Below, piece after piece: positions 43,381 to 53,172 of a stretch of DNA of 64,000 bases. The notes below the pieces were generated by a model. The model ran no database searches and was not told the DNA's origin. It saw nothing but the letters and a program-made list of their open reading frames with translations. Positions within the stretch are counted from its first letter, which is position 1. Each line of letters opens with the position of its first letter. The translations under genes were made by a program, and so were the position numbers. Origin of the DNA: Kitasatospora sp. NBC_00315 (GTDB lineage: Bacteria > Actinomycetota > Actinomycetes > Streptomycetales > Streptomycetaceae); assembly GCF_041435095.1 (NCBI RefSeq), contig NZ_CP108025.1, positions 4,030,001 to 4,094,000 on the forward strand, in the 5' to 3' direction.

Positions 43381-45786
43381 GTGCGCCCCCGCCCGCTCGC
43401 CCTTGCCGCAGCCCTCGCCGTCCTGCCGCTGACCGCGGTCTCGCTCGGAGTCACCGCCGCCCAGGCCGCGCCCACCCCTAACGCCGCCGCCTCCCGAGTC
43501 GCGCTTCCGGACACCGTCACCCCGGCGGTCGCCCGCTCCCAGAAGAAGGGCGACGTCCCGGCGGCCCAGCAGTTGTCGGTCGCCGTCAGCCTCAAGCTGC
43601 GCGACACCGCCGAGCTGGACAGCTTCCTGGCGGCCGTCGCCACCCCCGGAACGGCCGAGTACGGCAAGTACCTGACGCCGGAGCGGTTCACCGCGCTGTA
43701 CGGTCCGACCCAGGCCGCCGTCGAGCAGGTGAAGAGCTACCTCAAGGCGCAGGGCCTGACCGTCGGAAGCGTCAGCGACAACCGCCAGGTGGTGAACGCG
43801 CAGGGCACCGCCGAGCAGATCGCCAAGGCCTTCGGCACCCACGAGAGCTCCTACCTCGACCCGCAGCAGCAGCGGACGTTCTTCGCGAACGACGCGGCCG
43901 CCTCGGTGCCGGCCGACCTCGCCGAGGTGGTCCAGGGCGTCTCCGGCCTGAACGACTTCACGGTGCGCACCACCCGCCTCGCCAAGCCGCAGAACGCGGC
44001 CCCGCACGCGACCCCCAGCGGCTTCGGGCCCAGCCAGTACGACGGCGCCTACAAGCTCAACGGGATCGGCGCGGACGGCACCGGTTCGACCGTCGCGCTC
44101 TGGGAGTTCGACGGCTACAAGTCGGCGAACCTCAGCACCTACGACACCCAGTACGGCCTGTCCGGCCCGGCGGTCAGCACCGTCTCGGTGGACGGCGCGA
44201 GCTACGACTCGGCGCCCGGCGGGGGCCAGGGCGAGGTCGAGCTGGACAGCGAGATCGTGCGCGGCGTCGCCCCCAAGGCCACGCAGCTGGTCTACGAGGC
44301 CCCGAACAGCGACCAGGGCGAGATCGACATGGCCGCCAAGATCGTCGCGGACAACCGGGTCTCGGTCATCTCGATCTCCTGGGGCTCCTGCGAGCCGGAC
44401 ACCACCGCCTCCTCGATGACGGCGGTCGACAACTCCTTCAAGCAGGCCGCCGCGCAGGGCATCTCGATCTTCTCCGCCTCGGGCGACGACGGCTCCCGCG
44501 ACTGCACCCGCTCCACCAGCGGCTCGGCCGTCAAGGCCGTCGACTTCCCGGCGTCCAGCCCGCACCAGACCGGCGTCGGCGGCACCAACCTCAAGGTGTC
44601 CGGCACCAGTTACTCCTCCGAGAGCGCCTGGAGCACGGCCGGCGGCGGTGTCTCCACCGTCTTCGCCAAGCCCAGCTGGCAGACCGGCACCGGCGTCACC
44701 GGCACCATGCGCACCGTCCCGGACGTGTCGTCCAACGCCGACCCGGCCAGCGGCTTCGCGATCTACACCGCCGGCGGCTGGCAGGTCTACGGCGGCACCA
44801 GCGCCGCCGCGCCGCTGTGGTCCGGTTACGCCGCGCTGTTCAACCAGAAGGCCAAGGCGGCCGCCAAGCCCGTCCTCGGCGAGGCGAGCCCCAAGCTGTA
44901 CACGGTCGCCAACAGCACCGGCTACGCCACCTCCTTCCACGACACCACCACCGGCAAGAACCAGGACTTCTCCACCAAGGCCGGCTACGACCAGGTCACC
45001 GGCTGGGGCACCCCGATAGCCGACGGCCTGAGCACCGCGCTGCTCGGCGGGACCTCGACCGGCAACACCGTGACGGTCTCCAACCCGGGCACCCGCAACA
45101 CCGCCACCGGCACCGCCGTCAGCCTGCAGATCAGCGGCTCGGACAGCGCCACCGGCCAGACCCTGACCTTCAGCGCCACCGGCCTGCCCACCGGCCTGTC
45201 GATCAGCTCGACCGGCCTGATCACCGGCACCGCCACGACGGCCGGCACCTTCAACGTCACCGTGACGGCGAAGGACACCACCAACGCGACCGGCTCGGCC
45301 TCCTTCACCTGGACGGTCGGCGGCACCAGCACCTGCACCCCGGCGCAGCTGCTCGGCAACGCGGGCTTCGAGACCGGCACCGCCGCCCCCTGGACGGCCT
45401 CCTCCGGCGTCGTGGACAACAGCTCCGGCGAGGCCGCGCACGGCGGCTCCTGGAAGGCCTGGATGAACGGTTACGGCTCCGCTCACACCGACTCGGTGTC
45501 GCAGACCGTCACCATCCCGGCCGGCTGCAAGGCGACCTTCTCCTTCTGGGTCCACATCGACACCGCCGAGACCGGTTCGACCGCCTACGACAAGCTGACC
45601 GTCCAGGCGGGCTCCACCACCCTGGCCACCTACTCCAACGCCAACGCGGCCACCGGCTACGTGCAGAAGTCCTTCGACCTCTCGGCCTACGCCGGCCAGA
45701 CGGTGACCCTCAAGTTCACCGGCACGGAGGACGCCTCGCTGCAGACCAGCTTCGTCGTCGACGACGCCTCGGTCGCCACCTCCTGA
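43381..45786 (+). CDS. Secreted sedolisin (S53) protease with Ig-like and C-terminal beta domain
   Basis: An 801-residue exported protease with a GTG start after AGGAGGAG. A short signal peptide (1-29, ending AQAA) and a pro-domain (about 50-205) precede the catalytic domain (about 215-560). Key residues are E285 and D289 in [13 protein letters not shown]369 in SGDDGS, and S474 in GGTSAAAP. An Ig-like putative adhesion domain (about 562-645, with [17 protein letters not shown]) and a C-terminal beta-sandwich of carbohydrate-binding type (about 650-801, starting [12 protein letters not shown]) follow. It is a second S53 protease in the window, with a different C-terminal architecture. Confidence 0.93.
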   Translation: MRPRPLALAAALAVLPLTAVSLGVTAAQAAPTPNAAASRVALPDTVTPAVARSQKKGDVPAAQQLSVAVSLKLRDTAELDSFLAAVATPGTAEYGKYLTPERFTALYGPTQAAVEQVKSYLKAQGLTVGSVSDNRQVVNAQGTAEQIAKAFGTHESSYLDPQQQRTFFANDAAASVPADLAEVVQGVSGLNDFTVRTTRLAKPQNAAPHATPSGFGPSQYDGAYKLNGIGADGTGSTVALWEFDGYKSANLSTYDTQYGLSGPAVSTVSVDGASYDSAPGGGQGEVELDSEIVRGVAPKATQLVYEAPNSDQGEIDMAAKIVADNRVSVISISWGSCEPDTTASSMTAVDNSFKQAAAQGISIFSASGDDGSRDCTRSTSGSAVKAVDFPASSPHQTGVGGTNLKVSGTSYSSESAWSTAGGGVSTVFAKPSWQTGTGVTGTMRTVPDVSSNADPASGFAIYTAGGWQVYGGTSAAAPLWSGYAALFNQKAKAAAKPVLGEASPKLYTVANSTGYATSFHDTTTGKNQDFSTKAGYDQVTGWGTPIADGLSTALLGGTSTGNTVTVSNPGTRNTATGTAVSLQISGSDSATGQTLTFSATGLPTGLSISSTGLITGTATTAGTFNVTVTAKDTTNATGSASFTWTVGGTSTCTPAQLLGNAGFETGTAAPWTASSGVVDNSSGEAAHGGSWKAWMNGYGSAHTDSVSQTVTIPAGCKATFSFWVHIDTAETGSTAYDKLTVQAGSTTLATYSNANAATGYVQKSFDLSAYAGQTVTLKFTGTEDASLQTSFVVDDASVATS

Positions 45787-45818
45787 CCCTTCCCACCTGC
45801 GCGTCCCTCACGCGGCGT

Positions 45819-45857
45819 CACCGCCGGGGCTGGCCTTCGAGGCCCGCCCCGGCGGTG
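45819..45857 (+). terminator. Hairpin after second S53 gene
   Basis: CACCGCCGGGGC and GCCCCGGCGGTG arms with a 15-base loop. Confidence 0.75.
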
Positions 45858-46043
45858 GTGTTTCCGCAGTGTTTCAAGATCTATAACCTTTGACCTCTTT
45901 TGTCGTGACCACTGTCATACGCGCAACTGATGACGTAGCCTCTCGTCCGTGCGTAGGGTTCCCCCAGCTCGGTGACGCAGCTCCCAGCGCATACCGGCGG
46001 CGGGCCGGTCCCGCCGAACTCGCTTGGTGGGGAAGGTATCCGG

Positions 46044-47219
46044 ATGGGCTCACAGCACCCGCAGAACGCCGCCAGGCTCCGCCTGGTCGGACAACGGTCC
46101 ATCGACCAGGAGCCGGGTGCGCCGCAGCCGGCCGGTCCCGGACCGACGGACCGTCAGCCGACCGCCTCCCCGCCCTCCTCCTCACCCGCCCTCACTCCCG
46201 CGGACCGGCCCGCCGACGCCCCCCGGTCGACGGCGGCCCGCCCGCGCACCCCCGGTCCGGCCGCGGCCCCGCCGGCCGCCCCGCCGGCCTGCGCCACCGG
46301 CCGGGAGCCCGTGGCCAGGACCAACGCGGCCGGCAGCTTCGCCGAGGCCCTGAACGCCGCCGTCGAGGCGAGCGGCCTGAGCCTCGACCGGATCCGGGCC
46401 GCCCTGGCCGCCCGCGGCGTCCGGGTCAGCGTCACCACCCTCAGCTACTGGCGACGCGGCCGCAGCCAGCCCGAGCGGGCCGCCTCCCTGCACGCCGTCC
46501 ACCTGCTGGAGGAGCTGCTCGGCCTCCCTCACACCGGCCTGTCCGCGCTGCTCGGCCCGCCGCGCCCGCGCGGCCGCTGGGCCGCCGCCCCCGCCGCCGG
46601 AAACCTCCGACTGGAGGACGTCTGGCCCGGTGAGCAGCAGATCTCCGACGTCTTCAGCGAGCTGGACGCGCCGCCGATCGGCGAACTGGAGCGGCTCAGC
46701 ATCCACGACGCCTACTACGTGGACGCCCACCGGCGCGGCTACCTGCTGAGGATGCGCCAGGTCGTGCGGGCCACCGTCAGCGGCGTCGCCCGCTGCCTGG
46801 TCGTGCACAAGGCGGACGACGAGGCGACGGGCTGCCCGGAGATCACCTCCGTCCGGCACGGCCGGCTCGGCCGGATCCGGCGCCGCCCCGAGATCGGCCT
46901 GATCGTGGCCGAGCTGATGCTCGACCGCCCGCTCGGCCTGGGCGACAGCACCGTCTTCGAGTACGAGGTGGAGATCCCGCCCGGCGGCCCGACCACCGTC
47001 TACGGGCGGCGCTTCGCCGTCCCGGTGCGCGAGTACGTGCTCCAGGTGCACTTCGACCCGGCCGCGGTGCCGGCCCACTGCGAGCGCTACGACCGGGCTC
47101 CCGGCGAGGAGGTGGACCGGCGGCGCGAACAGCTCTGGATCGGCGCCTCGGCCAGCGCCCAGGTGCTCTCCCCGGACCAGCAGCCCGGCCAGGTCGGTAT
47201 CCGCTGGGAGTGGGAGTAG
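46044..47219 (+). CDS. Helix-turn-helix protein, unknown regulator
   Basis: A 391-residue cytosolic protein with GGGAAGG before the ATG. The first ~90 residues are Pro/Ala-rich and probably disordered. An XRE-like helix-turn-helix (about residues 92-150) shows FAEALNAAVEASGLSLDRI, VTTLSYWRRGRSQPERA and LEELLGL. The C-terminal ~200 residues form a separate domain with alternating beta strands and no recognised motif. Similar proteins are common in streptomycetes without known function. DNA binding is likely; the target is unknown. Confidence 0.78.
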   Translation: MGSQHPQNAARLRLVGQRSIDQEPGAPQPAGPGPTDRQPTASPPSSSPALTPADRPADAPRSTAARPRTPGPAAAPPAAPPACATGREPVARTNAAGSFAEALNAAVEASGLSLDRIRAALAARGVRVSVTTLSYWRRGRSQPERAASLHAVHLLEELLGLPHTGLSALLGPPRPRGRWAAAPAAGNLRLEDVWPGEQQISDVFSELDAPPIGELERLSIHDAYYVDAHRRGYLLRMRQVVRATVSGVARCLVVHKADDEATGCPEITSVRHGRLGRIRRRPEIGLIVAELMLDRPLGLGDSTVFEYEVEIPPGGPTTVYGRRFAVPVREYVLQVHFDPAAVPAHCERYDRAPGEEVDRRREQLWIGASASAQVLSPDQQPGQVGIRWEWE

Positions 47220-47382
47220 CGGCACGCGGGCCCCGGCCCGGCGGTGTCACTTCGTACCGGCACCACCCTTCCCGGGAGCGGCGGACACCGCACCACGGCG
47301 GCACACCGTCAGTCACCACCCGTTCGCCGGGGCGCCGCGCTCACCCACCCGGCCCAGTCCGCCGCGCCGAACACCCGCCCGA

Positions 47383-47402
47383 TTTGGGACTTTGGTCCCG
47401 AT
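47383..47402. promoter_or_regulatory. DosR/DevR-like box upstream of NlpC/P60 gene
   Basis: TTTGGGACTTTGGTCCCGAT matches 17 of 20 positions of the mycobacterial DosR consensus TTSGGGACTWWAGTCCCSAA. It is 86 bases before the start codon at 47488. Streptomycetes carry DevR/OsdR-type dormancy regulators that bind similar sites. Confidence 0.55.
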
Positions 47403-47487
47403 AACACACGGAATCGACCGGGGAAGGTCACTCCTGCCGTGCCGTCAGAGGTGACCACCGAGGACGTACCCCGGGAAAGAGGCGGAG

Positions 47488-48801
47488 ATGACCGACCTGC
47501 TGGACTTCGACGAGGTCGAACCCGACACCGACTGCATATGCGCGGGCTGCACCGCCCGCCGCCGGGCCCGGCTGCACGCCGCGTCCGTCCGGGACGGCGG
47601 ACACGCCTCCTCGCACAGCCGCCGCCGCCGCGCCGCCGTGCTGGTCGCCGCGGTGGGCACCGCGATAGGAGGCGGAGCGCTCGGCGCGGCCGCCACCCCG
47701 GCCCCGGGCGGTACCAGCAGCACCCCGGCCCCGGGCACCCCGCAGGGCGAGGTCAGCGGCCGCTTCGGCGAGAGCCCGCCGGCCGACGGCGCCGGCCGGC
47801 GCGCGCTGCAGGGCATCACCCGGGAGCAGATCATCGCCCGCGCCCAGGGCTGGGTGGACCAGAAGGTGCCGTACAGCATGAGCACCTACTGGACGGACGG
47901 CTACCGCCAGGACTGCTCCGGCTACGTCTCGATGGCCTGGGGCCTGGACAGCAGCCAGACCACCTGGACCCTGCCGGATCTCGCCGACCGGATCACCAAG
48001 GACGAGCTCCAGCCGGGCGACGTACTCATCTACAACAACGCCGCGAACCCGCAGGCCGGCTCACACGTCACGATCTTCGGCGGCTGGACCGACTCCACGC
48101 GCACCGGCTACCTGGCGTACGAACAGACCTCCCCCGCCACCACCCGGCGGACCACCCCGTACGCCTACTGGAGCAACTCCGCCTCCTACCTCCCCTACCG
48201 CTACCGGGCGCTGTCGCCCGCGGGCGGCGGCGCCAGCAGCGACGGCGCCGGCCAGAGCACGGCCTTCCCCGGCGCCGACAAGTTCGCACCCGGCCGGTCC
48301 AACGCCTACGTCACCGAGCTCGGCCGGATGCTCGTCCGGCGCGGCGCCGGCCGGTTCTACACCGAGGGCCCCGGCCCGGACTGGGGCGAGGCGGACCGCC
48401 GGGCCACCGAGGCGTTCCAGCTCGCCCAGGGCTGGACCGGCGCGGAGGCGGACGGCTACCCCGGGCGGGACACCTGGGACCACCTGGTCAACGGCACGGG
48501 CCGGAACATCGACGGCGGCTCGCCCCCGCCGCCCACCACCACCCCGCCGCCCGCGAGCGGTGTGCCGCCCTTCCCGGGCGCGGCGAGCTTCGCGCCGGGG
48601 ATGTCCAACAGCCATGTGCAGCTGCTCGGCGAGCAGCTGGTGCGCAAGGGCTTCGGCCGCTACTACACCCAGGGGCCCGGCCCGGTCTGGACCGAGAGCG
48701 ACCGGCTCAACGTGCAGGCCTTCCAGCTCTCGCTGGGCCTGCGCGGCAGCGAGGCGGACGGCTACCCCGGCCCGGACACCTGGCGCCGGCTCTTCGGCTG
48801 A
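47488..48801 (+). CDS. NlpC/P60-type wall hydrolase with two peptidoglycan-binding domains
   Basis: A 437-residue protein. A Cys-containing N-terminal cytosolic tail (CICAGC) precedes a membrane helix at about 48-70, then a NlpC/P60 cysteine peptidase domain (about 112-245) with C143 in QDCSGYVSMAWGL and H193 in GSHVTIFGGW. Two similar ~75-residue peptidoglycan-binding repeats (about 262-340 and 365-437) share FxPGxSN and the RYYTQGPGPxW/ADGYPGxDTW pattern. A Pro/Thr-rich linker separates them. It likely cuts wall peptides outside the membrane. AAGAGGCGGAG precedes the ATG, and a DosR-like box is upstream. Confidence 0.9.
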   Translation: MTDLLDFDEVEPDTDCICAGCTARRRARLHAASVRDGGHASSHSRRRRAAVLVAAVGTAIGGGALGAAATPAPGGTSSTPAPGTPQGEVSGRFGESPPADGAGRRALQGITREQIIARAQGWVDQKVPYSMSTYWTDGYRQDCSGYVSMAWGLDSSQTTWTLPDLADRITKDELQPGDVLIYNNAANPQAGSHVTIFGGWTDSTRTGYLAYEQTSPATTRRTTPYAYWSNSASYLPYRYRALSPAGGGASSDGAGQSTAFPGADKFAPGRSNAYVTELGRMLVRRGAGRFYTEGPGPDWGEADRRATEAFQLAQGWTGAEADGYPGRDTWDHLVNGTGRNIDGGSPPPPTTTPPPASGVPPFPGAASFAPGMSNSHVQLLGEQLVRKGFGRYYTQGPGPVWTESDRLNVQAFQLSLGLRGSEADGYPGPDTWRRLFG

Positions 48802-48902
48802 CGCCGGGCGGCGCGCGCCCGGACGAACGCACGCCGCCCGGCACCCGCCTCCCGGCGCCCGGCGCCCGGCTGGCCCGTCGGCCCCGAGGACCTGCGCGGT
48901 TC

Positions 48903-49670
48903 TCAGGGCCGGCGACCCGCCATCCAGTGGAACAGTCCCATCGCCACGCTGGTCGCCAGGTTGAAGCTGGAGACGCCCGGCTGCATCGGCACCGCGACCA
49001 GCTGCGCCGCCCGCCCGCGCAGCTCGTCCGAGACGCCGTGCCGCTCCGAACCGAAGGCCAGCAGGGCGTCGTCCGGCACGGTCACCGAGCGGATGTCGTC
49101 GCCCTCCGGGTCCAGGACGAGGAGCGGCCCGGACGGCAGCTCCGCGAGGGCCAGCCGCTCCACCGCCGTCGCGAAGTGCAGCCCGGCGCTTCCCCGGACG
49201 GCGTTCGGGTGCCAGGGGTCGAGGTCCCCCGTGGTGACCACCCCGGCGGCGCCGAAACCGGCCGCCAGCCGGATCACCGCGCCGACGTTGCCGAGGTTGC
49301 GCGGGTTCTCCAGCACCACCACCGGGGCCCGGCGCGACGCCGGCGCCAGCGCGGCCAGCCGGGCCTCCCGCCCGGGCCGCACCGCCAGCGCCGCCACCCC
49401 GGTGGGGTGCGCCTTCGCCACCAGCGTGCGCAGCAGCGGGGCCGGCAGCTCCACCGCCAGGGCGGCGACGGCGGGGCTCACGTCCGGCGCGAGTTCGGCG
49501 GCCAGCGCGAGCAGCGCGGCCCGGTCGGCGGTGACCACCTGGCGGACGTCACCGCCGAAGCGCAGCGCGTGCTTCAGCGCGTGGAATCCGTCGAGCAGCA
49601 CCGTGCCCGGTGCCTCGGCGCACTCGCGCCAGCTGCGTACCAACCCGGTGGCCCCGGCATCGTCGTTCAT
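48903..49670 (-). CDS. TrmH/SpoU-family RNA 2'-O-methyltransferase
   Basis: A 255-residue SPOUT methyltransferase. Motif 1 is VVVLENPRNLGNVGAVIRLAAGFG, motif 2 is LLAFGSERHGVS, and motif 3 is PMQPGVSSFNLATSVAMGLF. The N-terminal ~90 residues form the substrate-recognition part. It probably adds a 2'-O-methyl group to 23S rRNA or tRNA. The ATG at 49670 is used; a GTG nine bases upstream (49679) is possible. Confidence 0.92.
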   Translation of the reverse strand: MNDDAGATGLVRSWRECAEAPGTVLLDGFHALKHALRFGGDVRQVVTADRAALLALAAELAPDVSPAVAALAVELPAPLLRTLVAKAHPTGVAALAVRPGREARLAALAPASRRAPVVVLENPRNLGNVGAVIRLAAGFGAAGVVTTGDLDPWHPNAVRGSAGLHFATAVERLALAELPSGPLLVLDPEGDDIRSVTVPDDALLAFGSERHGVSDELRGRAAQLVAVPMQPGVSSFNLATSVAMGLFHWMAGRRP

Positions 49671-49724
49671 GGCAGCCACTCTCCCACCCGCGCCCGCCCG
49701 GGCGGTGTCGCGGGTCGGCGGGCC

Positions 49725-51893
49725 TCACTCCCGGCGCCGGCCGACGCCGCTGGGAGCGGGCGCGGGTCGGGCGGCGGGCGAACCACTCGGGCGGCCGGCG
49801 CGCCGCAGCGCCCGCTCCAGGTCCTTCAGCGCCTGCAGCAGCAGCCGGGTGGCGGAGCGCACCACCTCGATCCGGTGGCTCTCCGGAGCGGCGCGCAACC
49901 CCTTCTCCAGGGCGCTCTGGGCGTCCCGGACGGCGTCGAAGTCGACCAGCCGCCCGGTGAGCAGGGCCCCGGCGGCCAGCGCGGTGCCGTACTTGAGCTC
50001 CTCGGCGAAGTCCGCGACCCCGGGCACCGGCTCGGCGTCCGGGCCGGGCAGGTGCGCCTCCAGCAGCAGGCCGATCCGGCCGAGGTGGCCGACCGCCGCG
50101 CGGGCCTTGTCGATCTGCTTGCGGGAGACGTCCGGCAAGCGGGTGACGTTCCTGACCGGCTCGACGTCGGCCCGCTCCACCGCCAGCATCAGCTCCGAGC
50201 GGGCCTCGCGGGAGTCCAGCAGGGCGGCCCGCACCTCCTGGGCGTGGTCGGCGCCCGGCTCCCCGTAGGCCGTCAGCACCGTCGCGTTGTAACGGCCCAC
50301 GGCGGCCAGCCACTCCGCCAGCCGCTCGCCGAGCCGGGCCGACTGCCAGGTCGGGAACAGCGCGTACGCGAGCAGCGCCACGCCGCCGCCGAGCGCGGTC
50401 AGCCCGACCCGCTCGAACGCCGTCTCCAGCGGATTGCCGGGCTGGAGCCCGAGCAGGAACACCACGTAGGAGGAGACACAGGCCGTCATCAGCGCGTACC
50501 CGGTCCGCAGCGTCAGATACGCCCCGCCGATGCAGAGCACGGCGAGCGCGGCCGACAGCCACTGGCCCGGGTCCAGCACCTGCACCACCAGGGTGGAGAG
50601 GACCACACCGACCATGGTGCCCGCGAGGCGGGCCACGCCCCGGCTGTAGGTCTGGGCGAAGTCGGGCCGCATCACCATGGCGGAGGTCAGCGGGGCCCAG
50701 TACCCGTGCTCGAAACCGACCAGCCGGGCCAGCAGGTACGAGACGGTGACCACTGCGCTGAGCCGCACCGCGTGCTGGAAGATCGCCGAGCGCGGCTGGA
50801 GCTGACGGCGCACGGCCCGGGCCGCCACCGGCAGCATCAGGGACAGCGGCGGCCTGCGCAGCGAGGTGCCCGCGTCGACCGCCAGACTGCTGACGGTCTC
50901 CTCGTCGTTGCCGTCCAGCGAGTCGGCGGCCCGGCGCAGCAGACCGGCCAGCCGGCGGGCGGCCCGGCGGGCGGCGCCGTGCAGCTGCGCGCCCTGCGCC
51001 GGTGCGACCAGGGTGAGCGCGGGGGCCGAGCGCGGCAGCCGCAGCGGCTCGCCGGAGCGCACCGCCCGGGTGATCGCGTCCATCGCCTCGGCCGCGGCGG
51101 CCAGCACCTCCCGGGCCCGGTCGCGCTCGGGGCCCTCCGCGGGAGCGCCGACCTTGGGGTCGGCGATGGCGGCCAGCGCCGGGCGGATGCGTTCCGCGAT
51201 GCTGCGCAGCCCCCGCATCTCGGGCGGCCGGTGGCGCTCCTGCCAGGGGGTCAGGGCGGCGGCCTGACGGGCGGTGATGAAAGGCGCCGGGTCCAGGTGC
51301 GCGACCGGGTCGTGCCGCAGCCGGCGGGCGTAGTCGGCGAGCTCCGCGTAGGTGTCGGCGAGCGCCTCGCGCTGGGCGGTCCAGCTGCCGACCGGCCAGA
51401 GCGTGATCACCAGGGCCTGGGCCGCACCGCCGAGCGCGCAGACCAGACCGTGCCCGAGCGCGGTGGACACGCTGACCGGCAACTGCACGACGACCAGCAT
51501 CACCGCGACGGTGGTGGCGGCGACGACACCCGCGGTGCGGCCGATCGCCCACATCAGCCCGGCGCCGAAGGCCCAGAGCGCCAGCAGGACGGGAAAGGCC
51601 CCGGGAACGCCGACCGCCAGATAGCCGAGGAAGGTGCTGACGCCCAGCCCGGTACCGGCCGCCACCGCGATGGTGGGGCGGGGCCGGAAGCTGCGCTGGA
51701 AGGTCGCGGTACCGGCGATGAAGGCGCCCATCGCGGCGGAGGTGGCCAGCCTGGGGCCGCCCACGGCGAGGGTCGGGAAGATCACCACCGCGACGGCCAG
51801 CGCACCGCGCGCCGCCCGTCGGGGGTTGGTCAGGGCCCGGTCCAGGGTCAGGCCGGTCCGTGCGGTGTCGCGAAGGGCCGCCAGCCAGGACAT
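49725..51893 (-). CDS. FUSC-family membrane transporter, probable aromatic exporter
   Basis: A 722-residue protein with two sets of about five to six membrane helices (about residues 30-180 and 370-530), each preceding a soluble helical region. This is the FUSC/YccS/AaeB layout, with RPRPTIAVAAGTGLGVSTFLG and the second block YWAPLTSAMVMRPDFAQTYSRGVARL carrying the family signature. Members export aromatic carboxylic acids, but function in actinobacteria is unproven. It ends 54 bases from the methyltransferase gene and is preceded by the HTTM gene on the same strand with a 10-base gap. Confidence 0.88.
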   Translation of the reverse strand: MSWLAALRDTARTGLTLDRALTNPRRAARGALAVAVVIFPTLAVGGPRLATSAAMGAFIAGTATFQRSFRPRPTIAVAAGTGLGVSTFLGYLAVGVPGAFPVLLALWAFGAGLMWAIGRTAGVVAATTVAVMLVVVQLPVSVSTALGHGLVCALGGAAQALVITLWPVGSWTAQREALADTYAELADYARRLRHDPVAHLDPAPFITARQAAALTPWQERHRPPEMRGLRSIAERIRPALAAIADPKVGAPAEGPERDRAREVLAAAAEAMDAITRAVRSGEPLRLPRSAPALTLVAPAQGAQLHGAARRAARRLAGLLRRAADSLDGNDEETVSSLAVDAGTSLRRPPLSLMLPVAARAVRRQLQPRSAIFQHAVRLSAVVTVSYLLARLVGFEHGYWAPLTSAMVMRPDFAQTYSRGVARLAGTMVGVVLSTLVVQVLDPGQWLSAALAVLCIGGAYLTLRTGYALMTACVSSYVVFLLGLQPGNPLETAFERVGLTALGGGVALLAYALFPTWQSARLGERLAEWLAAVGRYNATVLTAYGEPGADHAQEVRAALLDSREARSELMLAVERADVEPVRNVTRLPDVSRKQIDKARAAVGHLGRIGLLLEAHLPGPDAEPVPGVADFAEELKYGTALAAGALLTGRLVDFDAVRDAQSALEKGLRAAPESHRIEVVRSATRLLLQALKDLERALRRAGRPSGSPAARPAPAPSGVGRRRE

Positions 51894-51903
51894 AACGGAC
51901 AGC

Positions 51904-53172
51904 TTAGGGCAGCGGTGACGGCCGGGCAGGACAGCGGCCGGTGCGGCCGACCAGGTCCCCGATCCGCAGCAGCGCGGCGGTGGGCAGGAAGACCGCGTCC
52001 GCCGCGATCATCGCCAGGGAGAACACCGGCAGCCCGAGCACCACCGCGATGGCCGCGTGCTCGGCCATCATCACCACCAGGAGCACGTTCTTGACCCGCC
52101 GGTCGAGCAGCGTGAACGGGAACGCCACCTGGACCGCCACCGTCCCGTAGGTGATCAGGAACACCGGCAGCAGCGCCGAGCCGAGCAGCCCCGACAGCCA
52201 GGGCCAGGGAGCGAAGTAGTCCAGGTGCAGCGGGTAGTAGAGGGCCGTGCCGTCCTGCCACCGCGAGCCCTGCACCTTGTACCAGCCGGCCGTCGAGTAG
52301 ATCAGCACCACCTCGGCGGCGATCACCAGCAGCGCGCAGTTGTGCACCATGGTCGCGACCGCGTCCAGGACGGCGCGCGGCTCGCCGCCGGGCCACCACC
52401 GGTTGACGGCGTACCAGAGGCCGGCCACCGCCCACAGCGCCCAGAGCGCGGTGGCGGGCGACAGGTACGGTCGTGCCGGTGAGAGCCGGTCCAGGGTGGT
52501 GCCGGAGAAGCCGCCGAACTGGGCCGCCGTCAACGCGGCGCCGAGCACCGCCCAGAGCAGCACCCCGACCGCGTCCCGGCCGGTCCGCCGGCGGCGGGCG
52601 TCCAGCGACCAGACCGTCGCGCACCGGGTGAGGAGCAGGTAGACGGCCATCACGTGCAGGACGTTGTCCCCGCCGTCGCCGACGAACACGTTGCGGTTCT
52701 GCAGCGACAGCACGGTGACCGCCAACAGCACGCCGCTCGCCCTGGTCCGCCAGCCGAGCACCACCAGCACGGCGGCGAGCACGGCCAGGTGGTAGACCAG
52801 CTCGAACCAGAACCGCCCCCCGAACCAGGGCAGCACGGTGAACGCGCCGTTGTCGGCCAGCAGCCTCCCGGCCAGCTCGGGCGACCAGGGCGAGAGGTCG
52901 CCGTACAGCACCCGGCGCTCGGGCCACTCGCGGAGCAGGAAGGCCAGCCAGGCCAGGCCGAAACCGATCCGCACCGCAGCGGCCTGGTACGGGCCCAGCA
53001 CCCGGCCGGTGAACAGCGCGAACGCCCGGGCGAGGGCGGCCGGGGCGGCCGGCCCCCCGCCTGGCCGGGCCGGCCCCCCGTCGGCGAACGGCGAACCGCC
53101 CGGCTGACGGGGGATGCCGACCACCCGCTGCCGGTCCGGCGAGGTCCCGCTCACGCCGGCGGTCCCGCTCAC
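51904..53172 (-). CDS. HTTM-domain membrane protein
   Basis: A 422-residue polytopic membrane protein. The GTG at 53172 overlaps the stop of the DUF5819 gene (GTGA). The HTTM (vitamin-K gamma-carboxylase-like) features are RIGFGLAWLAFLLREWPERR in helix 1, VLSLQNRNVFVGDGGDNVLH (a polar outer loop), and the YSTAGWYKVQGSRWQDGTALYY region. The enzymatic lysine used by true carboxylases is not obvious. The gene pair with DUF5819 is recurrent in streptomycetes, and the function is unknown. Confidence 0.85.
   Translation of the reverse strand: MSGTAGVSGTSPDRQRVVGIPRQPGGSPFADGGPARPGGGPAAPAALARAFALFTGRVLGPYQAAAVRIGFGLAWLAFLLREWPERRVLYGDLSPWSPELAGRLLADNGAFTVLPWFGGRFWFELVYHLAVLAAVLVVLGWRTRASGVLLAVTVLSLQNRNVFVGDGGDNVLHVMAVYLLLTRCATVWSLDARRRRTGRDAVGVLLWAVLGAALTAAQFGGFSGTTLDRLSPARPYLSPATALWALWAVAGLWYAVNRWWPGGEPRAVLDAVATMVHNCALLVIAAEVVLIYSTAGWYKVQGSRWQDGTALYYPLHLDYFAPWPWLSGLLGSALLPVFLITYGTVAVQVAFPFTLLDRRVKNVLLVVMMAEHAAIAVVLGLPVFSLAMIAADAVFLPTAALLRIGDLVGRTGRCPARPSPLP

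Noticed and set aside
47220-47487. ydaO (c-di-AMP) riboswitch before the wall hydrolase, as seen for other streptomycete wall hydrolases
   Set aside because: The conserved ydaO blocks could not be found. Only the DosR-like palindrome and a GGTCAC/GTGACC pair are present.
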